This document shows positions 30,101-37,600 of a stretch of 64,000 nt of DNA, one piece after another. Numbering within the stretch: the stretch's first letter is position 1; each line of letters opens with the position of its first letter. The position numbers were made by a program, and so were the translations under genes. Origin of the DNA: Yponomeuta sedellus (lineage: Eukaryota; Arthropoda; Insecta; Lepidoptera; Yponomeutidae). The notes under the pieces are model-generated. The model worked only from the letters and a program-made list of their open reading frames with translations, was not told where the DNA came from and did not search any database. Location: contig OW203746.1 in NCBI GenBank assembly GCA_934045075.1, positions 868,001 through 932,000 on the forward strand, in the 5' to 3' direction.

Positions 30101-32435
30101 AAATTGAAATTGATATTCTACTAATGTGTTCAAGTCGCGAAGTTTAAAATGTGGAATACTCAAGTCGAAATATTTTACCCACTTAACCAATACCTATTCT
30201 TATTATAGGTTCTCTATCATCTTTATCAACTTCATCGATGAGTCACTCGTGGTCTTTAAACACTGTTTAAGGAGGATTGAGCGAGCAAGAGTTACGTTTG
30301 GCTTTGTATCCTGCTGCTTAGAATGGTAGCTGTTGGCGATCCTAAATAACTAACCACCCGTTTTCTCCTCAGATAGCGATTCCATGCCGGCCGCAGAAGA
30401 CGTTCACGATCTATGTGTACGACATTCCCGACGAGGTCCCTGAGGAGGACGTGCGCTGTGCGCTCTACAAATTCGGGTCCGTCGTCGAGGTAGTCCGTCT
30501 GCACTTCACTGGCTCCCCCAGAGATGGTAAGATTGGCGAGATCATTGAGCGTCGACTTCACAATGACTTTTTTAAGTGGCCTAAACTTCCACTCCAGGGT
30601 AAGATTGGCGAGATCACTGAGCGTCGACTTTACAATGACTTTTTTGAGTAGTCTAAATCTTCCCCTGCAGGGTAAGATTGGCGAGATCATTGAGCGTCGA
30701 CTTCACAATGGCTTTTTTAAGTAGCCTAAACTTTCCACTTCAGGGTAAGATTGGCAAGATCACTGAGCGTCGACTTCACAATGACTTTTTTAAGTAGCCT
30801 AAACTTTCCACTGCAGGGCATAGGCCTTCTCAGAGAGAGAGAAAGAAGACGAGCTTAATCACCTCGCCCGCCCACCGCGGATTGGAACAATTCAGTCACT
30901 CGGTTTTCTCACGATTTTTGCTTCCCAGTTAGTAAGTGGTATTGCCACCACATCTTCACAATTATACGTCTATCTTCACAATCTCTACTTCATAATATTT
31001 AGTACATAAAACTGGAGGAAAAGGAGCCATGACACTCGTCCGTCATCTACAGACCATAACGAAAAATCGTGTCACTACTAGAACAAAACCATGCGACTAC
31101 GATGAGTATATTTTTGAATTTGTAGTAGGAATACCACTCGCTATGTGAAGGACAAATATATCGTGAGGAAACCTGACACTTTATATGCGATCTAAGCGGC
31201 TATGGTGAGATGCCCTTGCGACCATTTTGCGGAGTTGCCAAGAGATAGCCAGGAAGTAGGAGGAGTGAGGAGCTAAAGGGAGGATTTCAAATTAGGTATT
31301 ATTTTGTTTTAGCCTAGTAGTGAAATATAATTGAGCATCCATAGAATCTCTCTTTAGAGATGTATGTAAAATTAAAGTGTCATAATTAAGCTTCTAGTAT
31401 AACCCCATAACCTTCCATCGTACTCAGGAACATCCACTCCCAAACCGCTGGAGAAGACACCGCCGCGCGCGCTGACCACCATCGACGGTGAGCTGGTCTC
31501 CAGCATGGTGCCCAAGGAGGCCACGAGCGTGCTGCGTGTGACCCTGGCCAGCATTGAGGAGGCCAACATCCTGTTGCAGAATGGCCTGGACTTCTACGGG
31601 GCCACGTACTTCCCCACTGAGCTGGCCACTCCACAACAAGCGGCCAAGCTGATTAAGCCTAGCAGGTGGGTGTCTTTGGTCCTTCAAGAAATAGAGTAAC
31701 TTGTGTATCTTGTTCTGCTTGATGATGATTAATTTTAATTAAACGACCTTCCTTCGAATACTTTTAGGATGTAGGTAATTATTATAAAGAGCTATGACAA
31801 AGTGATTTATCTTAGTAAGACTCTATTAAAAGACTTTGTTTTGTAACTTATGCACATTTGAAAAGTTATAGTAGTAATACTACTCGACAACCGTGAAGGG
31901 AAATTTTGTGAGGAAACCCTAGTGCCTCAAATGTTGACGTCATTCAGCGGCTGCTTGCAATGGCCCAACTATGAGTCTAAGTACGCATATTTCAAGTTTG
32001 ACTAACTGACTATGGCCTTCTGTAAACTACGCCATCATATAGTTTACATCGGCAGGAGGTTTCATTGTACATATTCTTCTGTTGTTCTTTTGCATTGTCA
32101 TTACATTTCTACGTATTTTCTCGTTGGCGAACCTAATTATTGAGCCTTTTATTCCATGCACGGCTTAGACCAGTTAAGAAGACGATATAATCTAAACAGT
32201 CCACTTAACACCACCTCTCGACGGCCTTACCACCTTCTGAACCTTGCTAAATGAAGTTTGACTAACTGACTATGGCCTTCAGCACCTTGTGTAAGCTTGT
32301 AACATCCACTTTTCCAGGGTGACAGGAGGCACTCTCTCGGCTCGTGTCAGGGACCTCTTGCCGGTATTCGACCAGTCAGGATTCGCCAAGTTCGCGCCAC
32401 CAGCGTCACGTCTCGTCAAGCCCAGAGGCAAGTGA
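24043..32435 (+). CDS. six-exon host gene for a 309-residue protein with RRM-like region, not recognised
   Basis: Coding exons are 24043-24162, 28670-28803, 29485-29650, 30373-30526, 31428-31665 and 32318-32435. All introns are GT..AG and phases match at every junction (0, 2, 0, 1, 2), which a chance set of frames would not do. The start is the first ATG after an in-frame TAA at about 23893. Residues 1-85 are charged and probably disordered. Residues 86-140 (MEKASTICEKMEFKGCFSL, ATGILFKFSHVDDYQMVFKK) form a compact segment. Then TFTIYVYDIPDEVPEEDVR and ALYKFGSVVEVVRLHF look like strand-helix-strand of an RRM, with the IYVYDIP strand resembling RNP2. LRVTLASIEEANILLQNGLD and FYGATYFPTEL give the second half. 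The pattern suggests a nucleic-acid-binding protein, but no typical RNP1 aromatic block is seen and I cannot name the gene. AATAAA at about 32510 follows the stop. Introns are loaded with SINEs and MITEs. Confidence 0.75.
24355..24544. mobile_element. 190-bp PIF/Harbinger-type MITE with TAA duplication
   Basis: Ends GGGTCTGTTTCACAAT and its complement are the outer part of inverted repeats about 80 bases long; the arms share GATAAGCTATCCGCAACCAG and GGCTGCCGTTTG. TAA occurs at 24352-24354 and 24545-24547. A three-base TWA duplication with GG-rich TIRs is the PIF/Harbinger pattern. The element sits in intron 1 of the RRM-like gene. Confidence 0.85.
24560..25585 (+). other. intron 1 sequence, nothing recognised
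   Basis: No gene or clear repeat was found, apart from ATATTCATGGACATATTACA at about 25519-25538, the end block of SINE family B. Confidence 0.35.
25590..25855 (+). repeat. repeat F, copy 1
   Basis: Blocks CAATACCACACGCTAACTGT, GGAAAACATCGTGAGGAAAC, CTTTCCTGTGGGCTAGGCTG and CCACTGGACGCTGTATAAAT recur in reverse order at 38385-38585. Partial copies are seen at 13500, 31110, 31885, 39360 and 54165. It is probably a retroelement 3' region. Confidence 0.7.
25860..26080 (-). mobile_element. tRNA-derived SINE family B, copy 2
   Basis: It has the same body and head as copy 1 (GTTTGACCCGGCCGGGGACC, GTTTTACAGCCAGCGTGCTA). The end near 25860 carries ATT-rich simple repeats. Confidence 0.75.
26090..26915. 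other. intron 1 sequence, possible degenerate tRNA-like remnant
   Basis: Around 26420-26465 the minus strand has GTGGTAGCGTAACGGTAAAA, which resembles an A box. No matching B box follows, so I do not call a tRNA. The rest is featureless. Confidence 0.25.
26920..27176 (+). mobile_element. 5S rRNA-derived SINE (family C), 3'-truncated copy
   Basis: It begins GTTGTGGCCTAGTGGAACCG, includes the 5S-like GGTTAAGCAACAGCAGGCAC and ends after GCGCTACTATCTTACAATCC, lacking the CCCCAGCAGTGGGG tail. An ATCATC run follows. Confidence 0.75.
27180..27590. other. intron 1 sequence, nothing recognised
   Basis: A 69-codon minus-strand open frame (27183-27392) has no recognisable similarity and is flanked by repeats. 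Confidence 0.3.
27592..27908 (+). repeat. irregular tandem repeat, three units
   Basis: CAACTTCTCTTTGG, TTTTTGGACTACTG, CTGGATAGAGCTTACTC and TGGATAAACA recur three times. Units 1 and 2 are about 117 bases apart; unit 3 is shorter because the segment with TATGCTACACGCATTAT was lost at one junction and reappears at the end. Confidence 0.8.
27909..28669 (+). other. 3' part of intron 1
   Basis: Repeat-like GC-richer block at about 28090-28200; otherwise AT-rich. A good polypyrimidine tract and acceptor TTCCTCTCCTCAG precede exon 2. Confidence 0.4.
28670..28803 (+). CDS. RRM-like gene, coding exon 2
   Basis: Acceptor TCCTCTCCTCAG is followed by ATGTCCGACGGC; the donor is CTTAG|GTGATT, phase 2. 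It encodes MSDGYMWKEQIHTLMKGGDS and an acidic serine patch ESDISDSEHF, then LTKGAFLLTPSHGL. An alternative translation start at this ATG is possible. Confidence 0.7.
28985..29195 (-). repeat. tRNA-like SINE family A copy in intron 2
   Basis: The complement of the tRNA-like core (CCAGCGTTCTCCCAACTGAG) lies between the tail block (CTATTTAGAGGCTA) and ATATTCTCTGTATTACGTAC. The 5' part is truncated. Confidence 0.7.
29485..29650 (+). CDS. RRM-like gene, coding exon 3
   Basis: Acceptor TTATCGACTAG is followed by CATGGAGAAG; the donor is AGGAAG|GTTTGT, phase 0. It encodes MEKASTICEKMEFKGCFSL through GFHKVTGSRFYRK. The alternation of hydrophobic strands suggests a small folded domain. Confidence 0.75.
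29829..30110 (-). mobile_element. Penelope-like element end, copy in intron 3
   Basis: It is nearly the same sequence as 11361-11665: CTCGACGTTTCGACGACGTT, then GGGTTGCGACACAC and GACCGGATCCCACGTTTGCG. Confidence 0.5.
30373..30526 (+). CDS. RRM-like gene, coding exon 4
   Basis: Acceptor CGTTTTCTCCTCAG; donor GAGATG|GTAAGA, phase 1. It carries the clearest RRM-like segment: TFTIYVYDIPDEVPEEDVR, then CALYKFGSVVEVVRLHF. The donor is immediately repeated downstream in a tandem array. Confidence 0.75.
30527..30817 (+). repeat. four tandem 73-bp units, each with a donor and an acceptor-like end
   Basis: Units are 30527-30598, 30599-30671, 30672-30744 and 30745-30817. Each starts GTAAGATTGGC and ends in a pyrimidine-rich segment plus CAGG (for example TTTCCACTGCAGG). 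The first unit's GTAAGA is the donor of exon 4. The internal part shares GAGCGTCGACTTCACAATG. Confidence 0.9.
31428..31665 (+). CDS. RRM-like gene, coding exon 5
   Basis: Acceptor CATCGTACTCAG; donor CCTAGCAG|GTGGGT, phase 2. It encodes a Pro/Thr linker (GTSTPKPLEKTPPRALTT), then VLRVTLASIEEANILLQNGL and DFYGATYFPTELATPQQAAK. GC-rich codon use contrasts with the introns and supports a real coding exon. Confidence 0.75.
32318..32435 (+). CDS. RRM-like gene, terminal coding exon 6
   Basis: Acceptor CCACTTTTCCAG. It encodes VTGGTLSARVRDLLPVFDQS and GFAKFAPPASRLVKPRGK, then TGA at 32433-32435. The basic tail could bind nucleic acid. AATAAA at about 32510 may be the poly(A) signal. Confidence 0.7.
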
Positions 32436-33416
32436 GCTGATGAAATACTGAGACCTTAGAAAGCGGAGACTGGCTGAAGGGCACTTGACCGGACGATTTC
32501 CTATTGGAGAATAAAGGTGACGATGTTTTTTTCTTCCGGCCGTTCAAGGTAGTTAAAGAATGAAACTAGATGTCATATCGTTACGATTATTCTCCAATGT
32601 AAAACCGTCTTTTCCTTGACTAATTTACGATATTCTCCTGCTGTTTAGATTGTAGGGAAACGGCAACTAAATTATAATTGTGGTACTTACTTAATTCTTT
32701 GTCTTGTTATGTGTAGTAACATCACTAATCTTCAACCTTAATTAATGGGATTTAAATAATTTTAGTTTTCAAATGCGTTTTGATAATTGTTTTGGTTAAT
32801 TGTTAAGTTCGATTAGGTATTATCTTGCGCCGTTTATCATTCATACTGTATTGATGGCCCTAATGGCATTCTCATTTAGTTTTTCGGAATAATTTCAAAG
32901 TTCTTGTGGTTTGTGTGGGAATTTCGAGTTGCGCGTGTTTTCCTAATTGTTAATTTAGGTTACTTTCCTAACATTTTAAATCGGTAAGAACACGTCACTT
33001 TATGGAAAATGAATTAAAAGTTGGTTGACATTGCTTAGTACAACATTTTTCTGTTTCATAACTAGTTTCGTTGTACCGTAATGCATTTATTATTAACTTG
33101 TGCCATTTTATTTAAGCATAAAACACCTTAATAACTGTATTTTTTAAACAACTGTTTATATTTTTTGTTACATTTAATAAAATTATAATTAATTAATATA
33201 TTATGTATTTTACAAACATGTACCTACTTAATAAGCTAAACTTATCATTCTATAAACTTACAATCTAAATTAAATATCACAGGTAGGCTGAACAAGTAGA
33301 TTGGTTGCTGCTACTACAACTGGTGCCAATCATCTCCGTTAAATAATTAACGGCGATCGAACAACAAAAATTGGTTACATTTACTATAATATGAACCAGC
33401 TATACCCTTAGCTGCT
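32436..33416. other. space between the 3' ends of two convergent genes
   Basis: AATAAA at about 32510 on the plus strand could end the RRM-like gene. TTTATT motifs at about 33086 and 33109 (AATAAA on the minus strand) could end the transporter transcript. The rest is AT-rich without repeats shared elsewhere in the window. Confidence 0.45.
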
Positions 33417-34645
33417 TCACACCTTCAGATCATTCTTTACGTTACCTGTCCTAAACTTCTCCTCAATTTCCTGCAAGCTCTTACCCTTTGTTTCGGGTAG
33501 AATGAAATACATCAGAACAGTCCCCAGCGCCGCTATGATCCCGTAGATCAAGAACGTAATCTCCTCCCCCAACCCAGACATCAATCCTGGTGCCGTCTTA
33601 ACTACAACGAAGAACGCAGTGAAGGCTGCCGCGGAGCTAATCCCAGAGCCTACACCCCTAGTTTTAGTGGGGAATATCTCCCCACACATGATCCATGGCA
33701 GTGGCACAAAACCTATGGTAATTGCGCAGATGTAGCTTACTAAACAACACAAAGGAATCCAGGCCAAATGCTCCGCAGATTTCCCCGCAGTAAAGTATAG
33801 GAACATTGACAATCCCATCATTGACAGTGCTGTCCAAATGCCGCTCACAAAACACAAAGGTCTTCGGCCATATTTCTTGGAGACCACACACGCCACTGAA
33901 GACATTACGAGTCTGATAACATCTATGACGATCATAGCAACGTAATGGTCCATGCCTTTACCAACGGATTTTTCCACTATTTCTATCGAGTAGAACGTTA
34001 CAGCATTGATGCCAGACAACTGAGCTGTGACAAAGAACATAATCATTATCATTAATGGCTTGATCAGCTCTGGACTCTTGAACAGGCAGAGCTTTTCTTT
34101 AAAGTTCAACTTCGGTTCTAAATTAGCAGCCTTTTGCTTATCAACTATTCCTTTTAGTTCTGCGTTAGCTTCATCACTGAAACCTCTCAGCCAACCGAAG
34201 GCCTTCACCCCTTCTTCTATCCTTCCCTTCGCGATCAACCAGGTCGGACTTTCAGGTACCAGCGTTAGGACTAAAACTGATATGATTGGGAAGGCTGTAC
34301 AAATGGTAGCCGTCCATTGCCATGTCAAAAAGGTGCCAATTAATTGTACAACAAATATTGCAGCAGCTATTGCTAAGGACACGCCGGCTAGAAAAAAGCC
34401 TCTGTAAGCAGGTTCTGTGACCTCCCCAATGTAGACTGGTCCTAAAGGTCCAAGGAGGCCAGAACAGAGGCCAGTGAGGAACCTTCCTAGGAGCATCAGC
34501 GTGATGCCGTGAGCGCAGGCGATGAGGATCCAGCCAAGGAGAAGAGGGGCGCAAATGATTATCTGGGAGTTCTTCCGGCCGCACTTTTCCATCATCCAGC
34601 CGGAGATCAGGCAGCCCAGAGCCATGGGGAGTGCGGCCATGGATG
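33417..34645 (-). CDS. Tret1-like: Tret1-like transporter, coding exon 3 (helices 2-12)
   Basis: The acceptor is TTTATGTCAACAG and the stop is at 33417-33419. The exon carries nearly all transmembrane helices and every signature motif after helix 1. There is no frameshift or internal stop over 408 codons, so the gene looks functional. Confidence 0.9.
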
Positions 34646-37600
34646 CTGTTGACATAAAAACGTATTAGTAGAAGCTGGATAATCAGCTGGCACAATTCTT
34701 TTAGCGACACCTCTTCATAAAGGTATGTCATGATGTAATTTAATTTCTGTGAGGAGACAAAAATATGACAATGAAAGTTTTTTTTTATGGGGTAACACAC
34801 AGTAATATCAGCGGACTTCGTACCGCCTAACAGACGATTCTTTTTTTCCCCTCTGTAAGAACCATCCTCGTACTTCGAGGAATATTCTAAAAAAAAGAAT
34901 TAGCGAAATCGGTTCAGCTGCTCTCGAGATTTGCAACACATTCAGCGATTCATTTTCATATTATAGATGAACTTAATTGATATGGCTGGGTCTACAGGCA
35001 CTAATGGGGTACAACAGGTTAGTGAAATTCTGTGGACAAGCTTACCGATCCAAGAAGCCGTATCATTATCGCCAGGGATGGGGCTGTCCTGGTGCTTAAG
35101 CTGCGGCAGCAGGATGGCGGAGTAGCCAGCTGCTACACCTGATGCGAACGTCAGGAGGATCGCCGCCGCTGCTGCCAGGGCCTGGAGGCGAATTGGTAAT
35201 TTAGGGCTGGGTTGGCTATTTTTTAAACGACTCCCAAAAAAAAGGAGGAGGATTGGTAAAAAAGAGAGTATATCTCGGAGTCGATGCCAACTTTTACAAT
35301 ACCGACATGTAAACTTATTTTGAAATTAGACGTCGATATCAACGATAAGAAGTTATCAAGCCACCCATGACATGACTTAACGACTGCCATCACATGATAG
35401 TCGGCACCAACGGCTTAACGTGCCTTGCGAAGCACGGAAGCGATCGGAAAAAATGCCACTAGCGGTAGTCACGGGATGACGGGACGGTCATCCATCCTGC
35501 ACCTGACCGCGCCTGTTGTTGCTTAACATAAGTGATTGGTTCCAATCACTCGGTTCGACTAGGCCACAAGCGCTTCGTAGCCAGAACGTCCTCTTAAAAT
35601 CTTGCCTGCGACCTCGACATTGTAGATAGATAGATAGATAGATAGAGTACGATACACTTTAGATACACTTTATTGTAATAAAGTCCGCAAGGCACAATCG
35701 CGTGTCCTGCAATTTAATTATTCTTAACGTGTCCTTGGCGATTTGCCATTGTATAGACTACTAATTAATATAATGGGAAACGAGTATAGCAAAAAAAATG
35801 TTTTTCGGGGTTTTACAGGTTTCTAAAAATGCAAAAAATCAAGTTACTAGTTACTATATAGGTATACCTATAAAAATTAAAAAAATTAAGTAGACCTACG
35901 TTTAGTCTTTTCCATAAAACATGGCTACCAATTGTTTTCAATAGTTTAACCACTATCTATACACGAATTATTGTATTATTAATTAACTGATAAGCTGTCA
36001 GTTTTTTTTGTATGCACTATAGCCAAATGACAGCGGTAACAACACGGGTCTGATCGCGATTTATTAGGTAATTACGTTTTACCTAATACATAATCGCGAT
36101 TAGTCCCTTTTAATATATAACTATAGATGTGAAGAAGTAACAAAATACACACCCATAAACTTTCGCCTTTATAATATTACCTAATTGTGATGTGATTCGG
36201 AAGTTAGAGAAGTAACAAAATACACACCCATAAACTTTCGCCTTTATAATATTACCTAATTGTGATGTGATTCGGAAGTTAGAGAAGTAACAAAATACAC
36301 ACCCATAAACTTTCGCCTTTATAATATTACCTAATTGTGATGTGATTCGGAAGTTAGAGAAGTAACAAAATACACACCCATAAACTTTCGCCTTTATAAT
36401 ATTACCTAATTGTGATTTGATTCGGAAGTTAGAGTTGGTTAGATTAAAACAATTGAGTATCAGAGTATCAATGAAATAACCCCATTGACATTGAGTCAAT
36501 GGCGTTATTTCATTAATCCTAAGATTTGATAAATATTATATATTATATATGATATATTGTATATTATATATTATATATTATATATTATATATTATATATT
36601 ATATATTATATATTATATATTATATATTATATATTATATATTATATATTATATATTATATATATATTATATATTATATTAATATTATGCAGGAGACAAAA
36701 CGTCTATCTATCTTTATTTATTTACTACTTGGTATTGTAATTAACTTAAACTAATTAAATGCTCCTAGCTGATGTTTACATTTGACTTTAAAGATCAAAC
36801 TTATCATGTTTGCTTATCGAAAGTAGATCAAGGCGTTCTAGTTAGGTTAACTGTAGAAATTAACTGAACAAATATTTGGGTCTTTCTCACAAAATATTGC
36901 TACGTGAATGAGATGCAAATAATTTTCAATCACATTTTTTACGCCATCGTGCGTGACATAATATATCTATATTGTATGGAATCAGGCGTTACTTTGCGGA
37001 AATCCATAATAGCATTAAAATGTGAAAATTACTTTGCGAAATTCCACCAAAAATCCCACAAGCACCATGCGGTTAGTTAGTGCATCGCCCTCCCTCCCAC
37101 TTTTTCAAGCAGAATCAAGACACGAACACACCACCACCGACACCAATACCTACTTGTGAGAGAAGATACGCGACGCGTTTCGCCTCTAACACGAGGCATC
37201 CTCAGGATCACAAGTGCAAGTGAAGTGCAAGTTATTGGCGGAATTTAGCAAAATAATTTTCACATTTTAATGATAATACCTATAATATATAATCTATCCA
37301 ATACGCTCTGTTTGGAAGGGTTTAGGCGATGCTATCTCGCGCCAGCAATGAAAAAAATCATAGGTATGTTCGTTTATAACGCGTCTTTGGAAAAAGTGAA
37401 AATCATAAATCTTAATAAATATAGCAGCTCCTTTTGGAAACTACCCTCAAGAACCTAGGTGCAAGAGTCTAGGACTTTACAGCAGGTTAGCCAAAGGCGG
37501 CCGCTTTTAGCGGAAGTCGACTAGAGTCCTAGCGTGTTGATACTAGGTCTAGGTACTAGATAGTAGGTTCTAAAAATATCTGTCACAGTTATTAAGATTT

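Noticed and set aside
31372..31687. Minus-strand frames of up to 87 codons
   Set aside because: They are shadows of GC-rich coding exon 5 of the RRM-like gene.
34646..34655. Translation start of the transporter at Met 34655
   Set aside because: TCAACAG is a splice acceptor; the upstream exons at 35046-35181 and 39512-39782 join in phase and supply helix 1 and the N-terminal tail.
36110..36499. 129-codon minus-strand frame with a 25-residue repeat
   Set aside because: It follows from a 75-bp tandem repeat; no similarity, start context or splice signals support a gene.
36535..36680. Origin of replication or CRISPR-like array
   Set aside because: It is a simple 7-bp AT satellite in a eukaryotic intron; there is no spacer structure.
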